Counted from the stretch's first letter, positions 34,975 through 47,784 are shown. The stretch is 64,000 nucleotides of DNA from Marsupella aquatica (GCA_973895155.1 OZ316897.1:5270001-5334000); one strand, 5' to 3'. Translations and numbers: made by a program. Notes: generated by a model from the letters alone, not told the origin.

Positions 34975-36639
34975 AAGTACCTTAACACTTAGCTCCGGCA
35001 TTGCTGACTTTGACGCCGAGCTCCCCTATGGTCCAGGCGCGGAACAGCCATCCAAGGAGGACTTAGAACCTCTTGGGCCAAAGGAAAATGGAGTTTACTC
35101 TAAGTGCAATGGACGGTTGGGGCACTAGTTACGGCCCGACCCAGGTTTGGCCGATCCGAGGGCCGATAAGGGGTCCTGGGCGACAATGGGTTCTAAGGGC
35201 CTAGGCATGAGCACTAGGTTGGCCCAATCACAACGGGCTAAGGCACTCCCTATGGATGCCTAACAAGAAAGTTATGGGCATAGCCAACTGGTAGCACGCC
35301 CAAACATGCGGGTCGGGGTCCAGGTGGGGGGCCAACATTTGGGGACCAAAGTAGGTCCAGGGGTGGAAAATCTCCAGAAGCATGTATGAGGGGAGTGGTG
35401 TCTCCCTGGGGGCTAAGGGCAAGCCAAAGTCGTGAGCCACGGTGGTCACAACACTAAGGGAAATTTTCAAACGGAAATGGCAATAACTTCCCAACAATAA
35501 GTCCGTTTGGAGGAATTCTTGGATGCGTTGGAAAGCTCTCAAGGAGGGCTACATCCTCCTGATCTGAACTAGGTCTAGGGGTGCTATGGGTTTGCGGGGT
35601 TTTAGGGGGCTATCTCACACGTTTCCCAAATCCTGTTGAAATAGCAGCCAAATTGCATTCAGTCTCCCAAGGGAGCTTGCGTTGGGGAGGCAAGGCCAAG
35701 TAGGCATGGAGGTTGAGTTCCAAGGGCACTTGGCCCCTAGGCTATTGTTAGGTATTTACTCAAGGTCTAGGGTTACGACATGTAACCATAGTTAGGCTAA
35801 CCGTAGTTAGGCTAACCGTAGTCAGAGACGTGGTTAGGTTAACTAGGATGCACACTATATGCCAAGTGGTGTTTGCTTGGATAAGTGGAACTTAGGCTCA
35901 TTGTTACGGAGCCACTTGAGAGATAAGGAGAGCTTACACTGTGGAGACATGGTATAGCCGACAGGCTTAAAGTTCAACAAAGCTCTCTTGTGTGTTCCCG
36001 TGGACATAGCCTCAAGGAGGTGAACCACATATCTCTTGTGCCGACTACTTGCGCGTTGGATGTGTCATGTGCTTACCACTGTAGTTGTCATCTATGCTCA
36101 ATAGCTATTAGTGGGGTGAGAGCCGGGAGTTGGTTGCTAGAGTTGGGGCTATTCTGGTTTTGATGTGTTGGGACAAGCTTTAGGACAAGCTATGCTACTT
36201 GGGCCATGAGCATGTCCCGGGGGCAGGGCGGTCAGTTGGTGATTGATAGGTACGAGGGGGAACCCGGGCTGCACCCAAAGAGGGTCTATGCTGGATGAAC
36301 AGTGGGTGTCGGCTTTGGTTCTAGCTTATGGCAACGGGAGGACCTATTGCTGAACTACTTACCAATGTCTGTTGAGCTTGAGTTAGGACACTAGACTTGG
36401 GGAGATATAGATCCTGTTGGGTTACTTATCAAGGTACTTGGTTGCTTGTGTAGACAGTTAGGACCGTTGAGCAATGGTTGTATTAGGGAGCAGGTGCGGC
36501 TTCGTATGGGAGTGGCCGCAAACGGTGCAAGGGGCATTGAGTTGCTTGCTCTTAAAGGAGTTCCATGGAGACGATTGGGCACCAGGGCACTTAGGCATGG
36601 GTGCTAGGATTGGTGAGGGCGTTGGGTGGCAAGGTCCAC
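34975..36639. other. 1.6-kb non-coding insertion splitting a copia element
   Basis: The two copia halves are collinear (EDLHQ at 36640, ATDHQQAR at 34970), so this segment is inserted. It has no long reading frame and no family was recognised. It contains duplicated short words such as GGTTAGGCTAACC near 35790-35845. Ends and target duplication could not be fixed. Confidence 0.45.
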
Positions 36640-36969
36640 CACTTGATGCAAGTCTTCAAGAAGTATTTTCAACCACACCAGCTCAATGCGTGCCTTTGAT
36701 TAGGCCATGTATTCTGCTTTGGTGCAAGACAAGGCTATAATTTTTTAATTTTTGCTTGCCCAACTTACAACTGCACCTGAGAGCATGAAGCAATAACTAG
36801 AGGTTGATCTTCTTGTGTCAATATCTCCTCCTCAATCAGCATCACAATATCCATGTAAAGGAAGCAAAGATTTTGATCTTTTATACACCAAACCCATACT
36901 TGATGTGCCCTTCAAGTATCAAAAACTCCGTTTCACAGCCATCCAATGCTTTGGACAGGGATTGGACAT
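36640..36969 (-). pseudogene. Ty1/copia reverse transcriptase/RNase H fragment
   Basis: The minus strand reads HWMAVKRSLRYLKGTS, LHGYCDADWGGDIDTRRST and YCFMLSGAVVSWASK, then KAEYMA and the LLEDL segment, all typical of copia. Its upstream side is cut at 36970 by B3. Confidence 0.75.
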
Positions 36970-37557
36970 TGTCACGCCAAAAGATCCATCCTTAATCAGA
37001 TTTCAGCTTAGGCGGCCATAAACTCCGTTAATATTGTTCGGCAAGGAGGGACGTGCATACAATACCGTCTTCCCCTAACTTGACACTAAATGTGCCCAAT
37101 CCTATTCTTACTCGTATCATAGGTATACTTTGTAGTCTGCCGCCGGAACATACCCCAAGTCGATAGGTAGATCAACCCCGGCTTAGGGACTTATAAGCCT
37201 TTGTGTTGTTTGCCTCCGATCTGGTTCCGATAATACGGGTGTTTAACCCGGGCTTGCAACCATTATCCGTAGCTGTCACCCCGTGCGCAGCTTATACAAT
37301 GCGTTTGGCCAAGTGTAATATAGTAGGTTAAGTAGGAATCATAAAAAAATAGTTAAATTTTAAATTTTTTGCAATTAACAAGGACTTTATAACTACTCTG
37401 CGTAGTGTTATAGGAACTTAGAAGTTATTAGGAGTTAACACACCACTTACCCTATAAAGTAGAGATTAGTTGTTAGTATAGAGAGAAGATCAACCAGGAG
37501 GATTGACCTAATCCCCCTGCGCACCAAAGAAGATAACCACACAGTCGCGAACTCCTC

Positions 37558-39785
37558 TTGGTGCGGACCTCGCGACATCTACCCCAGCGCCGCAATCTTT
37601 TCTTTTTCCCGATTGGAGGTAAGGCACTTTTGCACCTTTGCGCTTTGGAGCTTTTGCGCCTTTGCGCTTTGGAGCTTTTGTGCTTTTATGCTTTGGAGCT
37701 TTTGTGCTTTTACATTTTGGAGCTTTTGCGCCCTTGCGCTCTTAATAAGATCATCATGACTTCACCCACAGGAAGTGATGAAGACCTTGCGGTGCGCGAC
37801 GGCCTCCCAAGAGCAGTACCAGCTCTACTTCCAACACTTCACCAAGATTTGATGGCACTTGCCGAGGCATTGGAAGCAATGCATCTAGGACGACTCCTTC
37901 TTATGCCTTGGAACACTATTTCCCCTACGTACTTGCAAGGATTTCAGGACCGTTCCCCACAGCTTGAAGGTATGGAGGGTACAATAAGGGCCAAACCAGA
38001 ACAATGGGACATCGATTTATTTACCCGAGCTTTTCATTGTCCTTCAATTGCGATTAATTTGGTATCTGGAAGAGACTCGATTTCCAAATCCATGTTTGCA
38101 GGGGTTCGACGAAGTAAACACGGTTGGAAGCTACATCAGTGTATTGACTACACATTCCGACTCATTCTTGATTTCCTCGTTCCTATCCTGCATCCGAATC
38201 AACCCCAGATGGTTCCTGTGTCTTTAGCGAATACTCTATACACTTCTTGGAAGAAGATTGCTGAGGTAAATTGGGCTCTTCTGCTACGAAGGACAGTGCT
38301 CTCACAAGTGAAGGAAGTTAAAGCTGGAAAGCTAAATTGCTTACCTGCTTATCTCAGCCAGCTTTACTTCCAGGGAGATTGCTTACTGCTTGAGGAGAAG
38401 ATCAAGCGCCGAAGGCTACTTGGTGAACTCCCCTTTGAAGTTCTGGAAGAAAGAGATCTACCTGAAGGTGAAGGCGAGGAAGAGACACCAATTCCTTCCC
38501 CAATAGATCAGCAGCATGGTCCTACTAGTGAAGAAGGGGATCCCGTTCCACCACCAAGCTCACCTCTCCTTCCCGAACCTGCTGAAGTTATTCCCCCTGT
38601 AGTTGCTCCATTGACAGATTGTGTTGTGAGTCCCCAAGCTCCTATCTCCCCAATAGATCCTCTTGATCAAGAAGCAAGACAGATTTTCTATTACCAAGGT
38701 ATTGTGGAAGCCTTGACCGAGATTTTATCTTGTGGCCCTGGAGAAGTAGTTACTCTCGTGCGTGACTTGAAGAGAATCCCACAGAGCGAAGTTTCTCCTA
38801 ATATTCCTATCTCTGAACCTCAGGACCTTACACCAATGTACTCACCTACCGAAGGACCTCTAGCTGTTATCCAAAGCTTGTTACAAGAACCACCTTCTCA
38901 TGAAGTTGAAGAACAGGTTAATGGTGAGGATATGGAAATCAACATTGTGGGGATTGCAGAAGATCATCAACCAGTGGCTGATGCTAACCAACAGCAACCC
39001 CCGATCCTTTAGCATGCTCCAGAAGAGGTTCAGTATTATTCTGAATTAATTGCAAAGATTACCTCTATGTTAGAGTGTGATCCAGAGCACATAGTTGAGT
39101 GATGGAGGACGTATTACAGAGGGCCACCGTTGTTATAAGTCGAGATCATCACTTGGAGTATTGTGAGAATCTCGTTGTCAGGCTTGCCCAGATGTTCAAC
39201 TGCGAACCTACTCAAGTATACGCTGCAGTACACTACCACACCTCTAAGTTTGGTTCTCCCCTTTCCCACTCTTCTTCTGATCATTCCCCCACCTCACCTT
39301 ATAGTCCTTCGGACTGCCCTGATCATCATTTTCCTAGTTTTCCAATCCTTACCATCACGCCCACGGATGAAGCTTCCAGTTACCCTGATTCCCTACCTCC
39401 TAGGAAGAATAAGTCCTGCCAAGTCAATCTTATCACTACCATCCATATAGATCCTAAGACCCCCATAGAGAATATCAAACTGTTTTCCGAATTTCTTAAA
39501 GTAGTAGATCTCAGAACCCCTCCCATCTTAGAATACTGGAATTACTATCACAAGAGGAGAATTGAATGCCTCAGTCTATATCTTGAAGCTACACTTGAGG
39601 GATACCACTCACTTGGAGATAGCGGAAATGGATGAAATCTGGACTGAAGCAGAATATTTCAGGCCCATCCTTGCTGCCATGATTCTGGTTGGTGACATTG
39701 TGTTGGAGAATGGAGATTTAGCTTTAGCTTATTTTGGAAATCTTTCTGCCTACCATCTTGAGTTTATTATTTCATTTCTGAAGTA
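37558..39785 (+). pseudogene. Element F protein, unknown, broken by stops
   Basis: The main frame (37558-39012) contains a start-proximal LCALELLR repeat, ATG at 37756 (MTSPTGSDEDL) as the likely real start, a globular part with DLFTRAFHCPS, HGWKLHQCIDYTF and ILDFLVPILHPNQPQ, then an acidic Pro-rich linker. After TAG at 39010 the same frame stays open to 39102, and other frames continue to 39785. Three related segments (near 38680, 39030, 39140) share Y-Y/C-x-x-I/L, an aliphatic heptad and C-x-P. No known domain recognised. A Gag-like role is a guess from context. Confidence 0.45.
37628..37745 (+). repeat. 24-bp tandem repeat, CTTTGCGCTTTGGAGCTTTTG type
   Basis: About four to five 24-bp units. 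The 14-mer at 37654-37667 (TTGCGCCTTTGCGC) has an exact inverted copy at 40365-40378 near the other side of F. Confidence 0.7.
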
Positions 39786-41657
39786 GACCAATAGGAAGAG
39801 TCGAGTTGATCCTCGTAACATTCCAGAACACCCTTTCATCAAACAGAAGTTTATCACTCCAGTTACTGAGAAACAAAGGATCTGGAACAACATCACTTCC
39901 CAGCGACTCAAAGATTATACTGGGAAATGGCGCGCTCTTTCTTCTACCATTTATCCACTTCTCGATTTGGTTGGAGACACTGAAGCATTCATTCAAAAAT
40001 TTATGCATAACTATCATCCTTCCTACTGTTCCTATGACCTGGTTGGTATTTACATACAAGCTAGCAAGGTCAACACCATGTTTACTAGGCCCAGAGCTAA
40101 ACATGGAACGTCAGTGAAAATCACTTCCTCTCATTCGACATCACTCCAATGATATGGATACTATCCGTGAAGTCATTCAGAGTGACACCTTCAGACGAGT
40201 ACAACAACCAGACCCTAAAGCTCTAATGCAGCAAGATTGAATTTTTGCAATTAGATTAGATTTGTTTAATTGTTGAAGTACTCAGGAATGCCTGAAACCT
40301 CACTAGTAGATAACCCTTATGTAGTGAAATTCTCAGCATTTTTAGTTTTGTAAAAAGCGTAAGTGCGCAAAGGCGCAACAGCGCTTCTACTCCAAAGCGC
40401 CAAAGCGCAATCGCGCCCCCAACACTTAGAAACTTTTTCCGGAGTTGTGTAATTTTTATCACACAACACTTATCTTCGATTTATTTGAGGTACTTCGACA
40501 CCTCATAAAAGTCTGAAATTTTGCCAGCATGTAGCATGTATGTAAATCTTCCAACCTAGGAAAGTTTCACCCTATTCTGACTTTTATGTTTAGAAACTAA
40601 AATTCAGAAAAAGTTGCTATTTATTAGTTTTACCACAAAAGTGCAAAAACATTTTCACTCCAGTTTACACTAAAGATCATTTTTGATTAGTTTTTGATTC
40701 TAGGAGCCTTCTAGTGAACCTTAAGTACTCCTTGTAACATATTTTCATACTTTTAAACTTTAGTTTATGACCCTTAAGATATGAAAGGGCATGTCCTTTC
40801 ATTATCTCTTTTCCCTGTAGCTCCTGCTAGCCTATATGTAGCAAACTTTGTGACACTTTTGTGTGAGAGGAAATTATGTAGCCCTGTGTTGCAGTTTGCA
40901 ACATGGCAAGTTTCACTTTGTAGAGAGAAACTCTGACTTTTGTCAAGAGTGAATGAATACAAAGGATTTCTTCCCCCTTCCTTGGCTTGGAATGTTGTGA
41001 ATTTTGAGCAATGAAGTAAAACATAGTTTCATATCAAAATCTTCTGAATGTATAGAGATAGATTCCATAATGGTGAAGGCTATACATACTCAAGTTCTTG
41101 ATGCATGTAGTTTTGGGATTTGACATTGCTTGTGCACGACCTGCAAAGAATGTCATTGACCAATTTTCCATGATTTAGTTTGTTGATGACGGTGATTGTG
41201 ATTTGTAACTCGGACAAGTACCGATTGGATGCTGAAGTGATTGGTTGTTAATCCTAACTTAGTAGCTTGGAAGGAAAGGTTGAGATGTGTAGACGGCACC
41301 TTAACAACTATCCCAGTAAAGTATTCCATTCCAGAAATGCCCTTACAAGTCCAATACCTTAAATCATTACAAGTTAAGTGTTGTTGAGAAGTTACCTTGG
41401 TGTTTTTCCAGACTCTCTCATCATACCTCAAGATTTCCTTGTATTTTGTCAATTTCATCCATTTTATTAATTATATTTACAATGTCAAGCAGACATTTAA
41501 ATCTATGCCTTGCTGAGCATTCAAAGTAAAAGGCTTATTTTTGTGTTTTGTTACCTTAGTCAATCATTTGTGTTAAAGAATTGTAAATCATTCCTTACAT
41601 GTTCTTCCATGGGAATGAATACCGAGTTTTGGATCTTAAATGTTTATTTATGTCTCT
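39786..41657. other. 3' non-coding part of F
   Basis: AT-rich, no convincing gene. 40355-40425 carries inverted copies of the GCGCAAAGGCGC words of the 5' repeat. Confidence 0.45.
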
Positions 41658-41974
41658 AGTGTGATACTACACCAAGCATTCTACACCCGTATACGAGACT
41701 AATGAACATAACAACTTACAAACATACAATCTTGGTTTACACAAAGAAAATGGCGGGGAAAGACTTTTAATTATGACTCCGTCATACGTACATACACGGT
41801 TGACTCGACTTCTTTGGGAATAAATAGCCCAATGGCAATGAGGTGTACACTACAATGGAGCCCGGCTTTGCACTCGCCCGACAAGCTTAGCCGTACCCTC
41901 ACTCCTTGTACTCTTCTATCCACTAAGGTCGAGACTCCCCGCATATCCACGGATACCCAGTTAAAAACCCAAAG

Positions 41975-42000
41975 TCCCCCCCCGTTGCCTCTATCGGGGG
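41975..42000 (-). other. 3' GC hairpin of B3
   Basis: In element sense CCCCCG, loop ATAGAGGCA, then an ACGGGGG arm, following TAGTATTTAG. It is equivalent to the B1 and B2 hairpins. Confidence 0.5.
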
Positions 42001-42974
42001 TGCACTAAATACTAACTAAGAGCCGTGGCTAGGAGTGGTCACTGCTCAAGTTCTAGCCTATGCTAATCCTAGCTAAACGCCAGTCCGCTAAATAGCTTGT
42101 CATTACCCTAGATGCTATGCTAAGAAAGGTTGTCAGCGCCGCTCTAACTAGTTTCAGCGCTTGTTGGTAGTGTCCTACTTCCGTGGCTAAACCTATGCTA
42201 CTCTAAACTATCGACACTGCCTAATGCCTGGCCCGCTTGTTAGATCTGTTTGAGTGGGACTTGGATCGGTTGTCCCATTGCCTCCTCAGCCGGTCGACGG
42301 CTTGATTGAGGATCTGGACCTGGTCCATGAGAGAATTGTTCTCTCTCTTCATCGCGTCCGTTTCCTTCGCGGCCTCCTGACACGCCTCTTCCAAATGTTG
42401 ACCGTTGCTTGTCAGCTTGGCCACCAGTTGGTTTTGTTTAGCGGCTTCTTGTTGAAGCCATGCCACCTTCGCTTTTAGGGCATCCATCTCGGCGGTATCT
42501 CGTTGGGCCCAAGCATCGGCCTCCTCTACATCCTTCTGCCAGATTCCAACTTATCCCTTCAAACTGTCAATCTAGGTCTGGAGTCGTGAGATCTTGACGT
42601 CCTTCCCAGCTCCGGCTTGCTCGGCCAAGGTTAACTTGGCCTTGGTATTGGTGACTTGGACAAGGGCCGTCACCAATTGAGGACGGAGAAGCTCCAGCTC
42701 AGTATCCCAATGTGCCAATTTGCCTAAGAGTCGGTGGTCTCAACCCGGTACCGCTCAATCTTTGTTGTGGCGTCAACCTATGCCTATCTCGCTTTCATTG
42801 CCGCCACCAGCTCCCTGGTTGAAGAAGTAGGCTACCTTGTGGGCCATGAACTTCCCCATCTCTTGGCTAATTTGATGGGAGAATTCTTCCAGCAGCCCGT
42901 TCAAATATGTGCCCGGTGCGAAGAGTTCCGGGTTCACCAAGCTGTGCCCACTTGGGGTCGGGCAAGGATAGACC

Positions 42975-45900
42975 TGTGATGCCTAGCCAGGAATCACTAG
43001 GCCAGTTTAAATGATAAAATAAGGAGTAAACCCTGGAAACACATTAGTGTAGTAGCAAAAATATGGAAAATATAAACAATTAAGGGTGGCTATGGAACCC
43101 GAGCCGAGGCCAGAAGTAAAAACACCGGGGGAGGGAACACAATTAGGGTTAGGGCGTGCTAAGTGCCGGTGGCTATGGGTAACTAATGGGAAGGAAGACC
43201 AGTCAGGGAGGGGTAAGGATCGATCGCAAGGATCGAATGGCGGCTCATTTGCAAGCACGAACTAAGCAGATGACTACGGGAGGCCAACTACTGTCTGTTT
43301 CTCAGGCAAGCACTCGGGTGGAAGCAGATACCAACAATCAACTCAAGAAGGGTATGAGCAACGTCAATCAAGCTGCTCATTTTTGGGGATGCCTGTCAGA
43401 ATGGGCAACTAAGTACATTGGGACCTACGAGGACAAAGAATCAGAGAGAGCCGCTCGAGAACGGTAGGAGCTTGCTCGACTGTGGAAGCTGCAGAAGTCT
43501 GCCTTCTTAGGAGGAGAACTCATTACGGCTGAATTCTTGTGGACGCCTACTGCCGACGAACTCAACGATCTTCTATTTTGTGAGAACAGAATAGTCAGCA
43601 TCCGAGAGGCCATCAACCGCTGCAATGACATACACTGGGAGTTGAAGGGTAGCACGGAGGGGTGGACAAAGGCAACCGTGCTAGGAGAAACATCCAGGGC
43701 AGCCGCTATGAAGAGGAAAGGGAACATCAATGAAGAGACCACCCCTGCAAAGAGAACGAGGTCGGCGGCACCAAGGAAGCCAGCCAAGCAAGGGAGCAGG
43801 AGGCAAGAAGAAGCCAAAGAAGAGGAGGTTGACCCCATCAATGCCGTTCCAACAAGGGATGACACCTGGAAAGGCTGGGCGGCGACCCTCCCCGAGCAAG
43901 TGCAATTACACTTTGCACGCAAAGAGGATGCATGCTTTACGGCTATGCAGACTTGGAAGTACCAGGGCTTCATGGCCGGATCCGGCTTGGAAGCCTTCGT
44001 AAAGTTACCATGGCTGAAGCCGGAGGTATCGGATTTAGACTTATTAGAATTCGTGGGATCTTGGGAGCTCAAGACCAATTCCACAAGGGTGCATGCTTGG
44101 GAAAGAATTCTATCTCACTCCCCGAGTGATTGTCGAAGAGTTTGGCTTGCCGACGGGCAATAAGACCAAAGTAGATACCCGGAAGACCTTGCCAGACAAG
44201 GAGTTCCGATCATTCCCAGGGCCATCAACAAAGAATGGCTTCTTTCGGAGCACTTGCACCAACCCGCACATAGGAGAGATAATCGATTTCTTGCGGGTAA
44301 CCATGCACTGCCACTTGCCGAGGCCAGAGATCGGCAAGGCACAGGTTTACCTGGCGGAGAGGCCAGACCCCAGCCGGGACTACAATGGATACCTCCTCAC
44401 CCAATTGAAGAAAATCTTGAAGGAGGAACAACAGGTGATCGGCAAAGGAAGCGTGTGCCGGCTTGGCTATCATATGCCGCTGTTGTGCCGGTATGCCCGA
44501 AGTCAGATATTCGCCCCGGTACTTCCCTTGCAGGCAAGAGCACCAGAGGAGGTTCCGGAATAGAGGCCGACAACAGAGAAACCGACCCAGCCCGACAGTC
44601 CTACAATTGAGCAGGTGTTTAGGCCGAGGAAGGAGGACTTGCCGATGCAGCAACCAGGCATGCAAAATCTGCTAAAATTGCTGGAGAAGGAAAGGAGAAC
44701 GGCAACGGCAACGGCAACGGGACCGATACAGAATACTGCTCCCAAAGTTGGCCTAAGCCAACTTACCAAGGAAAACCCCTTTACCGGGGTCAAGGAGAGA
44801 AGGAGGTCGGACCACAAGCTGGGAGTCCAAATGTATGTAGGAGCCTCAAGTCCCAAAGCCAAGGAAAAGCAGCCCGAAGCTCCTGGTCGCGACAGGGAGA
44901 AGAAGAGATCAACGTGGAAGTTGGAGGAACCAGGACCCGTGATCTGTGAGGCCGTGTTCACGGCAAAACCAGGAGAGCAGCGGGGCGAGCTGGTAGTCCA
45001 AGCCGTAGAGGAGGCGATAGAAGACTACGAACATGATGACTCCGGCTACGGGTCGGACCATCATGTTCCAAGAGTAAGGACCTATGGCAGGTTCATCCCC
45101 ACTCTTCCAAGAGTAGTTCGAGGGGACCCCACCCAACAGAGTAGCCCCGAGTCTCCCCCACCAGATGTCGCTCCCCCGAGCTTTGATGACATAAAACAGA
45201 TGGCACAAGAGTTTCAGGAGCGACTCAGGGAGGAAGAGAAGGCAGCCCTGGCTAGGGAGAAAGATTTACCATGGGGAGAATGGCCAAAACACATCAGGCG
45301 GCTTGCAGAAAAATGAAGCAGCCCTCCAGCCACGATAGAAGAAATCCCCAAGGCGGCTTGGGAACAGAGGCCGCAATGGTTGATGCCGATGACTTCTACT
45401 CACTCCGCCTATGCTTAAGAAAGAGCCATGGAGTACGGGGAGATGTGTGGGAAACTTGCGCTCAACATTTTTGGGGAGGAGTTGGAGCAGGGACCCTTTT
45501 TCCAGAGGGAGATGTTGGAGAAGCGCCGATTAGAAGAAGCGGTGGCTTTGGAGATAAGCAAGAAGGACGAGGTCATCCATCGGCTTACGGCAAGGGAAAC
45601 CGAGGTAGAAGACCTGAAGGCGGCCAAGAAAGCCCAAGATGAGTTGCGGATTAAGCGGCACGAGCTAAACATCATGCAGGGGCAATTGGATACCGCGCAG
45701 TCTGATAATCAGATTATCAAGGATAAACTGACTCGGACCCAAGGAGAGTTGGCCGATGCAATCAAGGAGAAGGAGAAGTGGAAGTGAGAGCTAAGAGATG
45801 CAGAGGAGGCCCACATAGCAGCCAACAACCGGGCCATGGCGGAGACCCAGAGAAGGGAGAGGGCGTTGAAGGGGGAGCTCGAGGATATCCACGGAGCCCT

Positions 45901-46093
45901 TGAGCAGAAGGAGGCCGAGTTAGGAAAATCCTATCAGGCGATCATTGTGCTACGACAAGAGCTTGCATCCATGATGGCCAGCTTCAAGGCCGACCTCCGT
46001 GAGAAAGACGACCAGCGCAACCAGACTTATGCCAAGATGAATAAAATGGAGTTTGAGGTCGTAACTGAGCTCGACGAGGAGCTAAGAGCAACC
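42975..46093 (+). mobile_element. Element A3, 3' end missing
   Basis: It starts TGTGATGCC directly after B3 coding sequence. It has the conserved GGAAAATATAAAC leader with a TATA-like site at 43071-43077, 96 bp inside. It stops abruptly at about 46093 inside the coiled-coil coding region, where B2 begins. Confidence 0.7.
43236..46093 (+). pseudogene. Family A coiled-coil protein of A3, broken
   Basis: The frame from ATG 43236 (MAAHLQARTKQ) runs into MSNVNQAAHFWG. This suggests that the family's original N-terminus is in this frame and that A5's upstream frame is altered. TAG at 43465 and 44561 replace CAG (present in A5/A2 and in A2), TGA at 45314 replaces GGA, TGA at 45785 replaces CGA (in A1), and frameshifts lie near 44095 and 45415. 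Blocks FGLPTGNKTK, FFRSTCTNPH, LPRPEIGKAQ and the coiled coil are present to about 46093. Confidence 0.7.
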
Positions 46094-46316
46094 AGAATTC
46101 ATGTTCAAACTGGCGGCAGGTCGCCATTCGCACGCTTGGGTTGCGAGCATGTAATGGGCCCCCTTTCCCCCTCCCTTGGGTCCGTATAACAAACTCCAGG
46201 AGGCGGCCACTGACACGAGCTGATCCGGACCGGCGAAGTGGCTGGTACACTATGAGCATGAAAGGCTCGGCCTATAAGCAATGAGGAGACGTCAGGCAAT
46301 CGACGAGCTCTCAGGG

Positions 46317-46323
46317 TATAAAA
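46317..46323 (+). promoter_or_regulatory. TATA box of B2
   Basis: TATAAAA in CAGGGTATAAAAGG, aligned with the TATA box of B1, about 130 bp upstream of the coding start and well inside the element. Confidence 0.6.
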
Positions 46324-47784
46324 GGGGGGCCGATCCTTGGCAGTGCACCAGTTCTTTAGTCCACGCGCCAGCTTTGACCCCAGCTCTCTCGCTTATCCTT
46401 AGTCACCTGCTATCTCCTTTGAATGTTGCACACAATCCTTTCCAATTTGGCCATATGATTTTGGACACAGTTCCTGTCTATCGGAGGGCACTTGGCCGAC
46501 TCATTGAAACACGCCAACCCACGCCAATACAAGATCGAACGTGAATACGAGAGAGCCATCCGCCTAGCAGGCCGCCACCACTATCTCCTTAACTTTGAGT
46601 ACCCGTCCCAGAGCAAGCTTTACCGACCCAAAGAGGTATCAGGGTACTTCTTTGACGGAGGCAAATACATCAGCTTCTGGGAGGCATTGCTTCGGCTTCC
46701 AGACAAGGTCTTCAATATCCCGGGCACGATTGACTTGCAGTGGCACCACTTTGACCACATCCTCGCTCGGGTCCGGGCTATCATCAACAACGTGTTCAAC
46801 ACTACCCGGTCGACAGGGCCGTCTACACTTGCTTCAGAAAACCTCCATCGGCACCTGCAGAACTTCATGGCAACTCTACCATCAATGACCAATGTCGGCC
46901 AACCTGTGCCCGTACCCGCACCTACACCTCCTCGGCCTCAACCAAACCGGTCCCCGCCACCGGTCCCATCACCTCTCCGAGTACGATCCGTGGTGAATGC
47001 GATGAATATTAGCTCCAAAGACGAGGAGGCTCACCCTCCTCTGAATTGACGGCCGCGGGGTACGGACAACCCAACATCACTCCAGCAAGCCCGAGGGGAT
47101 AACACGGTAACTCTAGCGGCCCGACACCAATACTCACGGCAGTCGCGCTACCACCACGTGACCGAGAGGAAGGAGAGATGTCCCCTTCTTCTAGTCACCC
47201 CGGGAATCAGTCTCGGGGTAGGAAGAGGAAGGAACCCGCAACCGTATCCGGGTTGCCGTTGGCCACGGTTGCGGTAGCCAAGCTGAGCATGCATCGCATG
47301 GGGGACAATGTTCACAAGAACATCCTCCACCCCAAGCATGCATGCTATCTGAAGACCCAAGGGTTTGAGCACCTTGCCTCTCTCCCTTGGAACGGAAGCA
47401 GGTACTATGGGTAGGATATGACGGAGTTCATTCAGAACTTTGACGAGGCCCATCAACAAACCCGAGCGCATGGGAGAGTGATGTGTCTCAATGAGGCACG
47501 TTTGAAGATGATTTTTGGCTTACCCGAGGGGATAAATCGAGTAGAGTCGCGGGCTTCTGGGGGCAAGGGAGCTAAGTACCAATCCTCTAGCTTCCCGGCC
47601 GAGGGGGTAGTGGACAATGGGTTCTTAATGAGGATGTGCCTCATCCCGGAGGTAGCAGAACGCCTGAAGTTCCAGCGGTATGCCCTCCACATGATGGAAC
47701 CCAGAGGTGAAATATCGGCCGCCCAGGTCATCTAGGTGGAAAACTATCGGCCCAGGAAGTGGGCGTCCTTCTTCATCAAGAAGT

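Larger units (their letters stand above)
37314..41671 (+). mobile_element. Element F, complete (4358 bp)
   Basis: It begins TGTAATATAG and ends GTGATACTACA, with CCAAG at 37309-37313 and 41672-41676. Removing it restores continuity with B2 (GGCCAAGC...). There is no LTR. It has the same terminal and target-duplication pattern as A and B but no close sequence similarity to them. Confidence 0.75.
36970..42974 (-). mobile_element. Element B3, truncated, host of F
   Basis: Its 3' end TGTCACGCC (plus strand) starts at 36970 inside the copia remnant. B sequence runs to 37313, is interrupted by F, and resumes at 41677 with the CATTCTACACCCG segment. The GC hairpin (41975-42000), the C-terminal coding part (42221-42974, ending NKRARH) and the GGCGGAA-type motif (about 37137) are recognisable. 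At 42975 it is cut by A3, and its 5' half is not seen. Confidence 0.7.

Noticed and set aside
37312-41666. 9-bp imperfect duplication AGTGTRATA as the target duplication of F (which would suggest a MULE)
   Set aside because: CCAAG gives a perfect 5-bp duplication, restores the B sequence and yields TGTAA/TGTAG ends consistent with the other elements.
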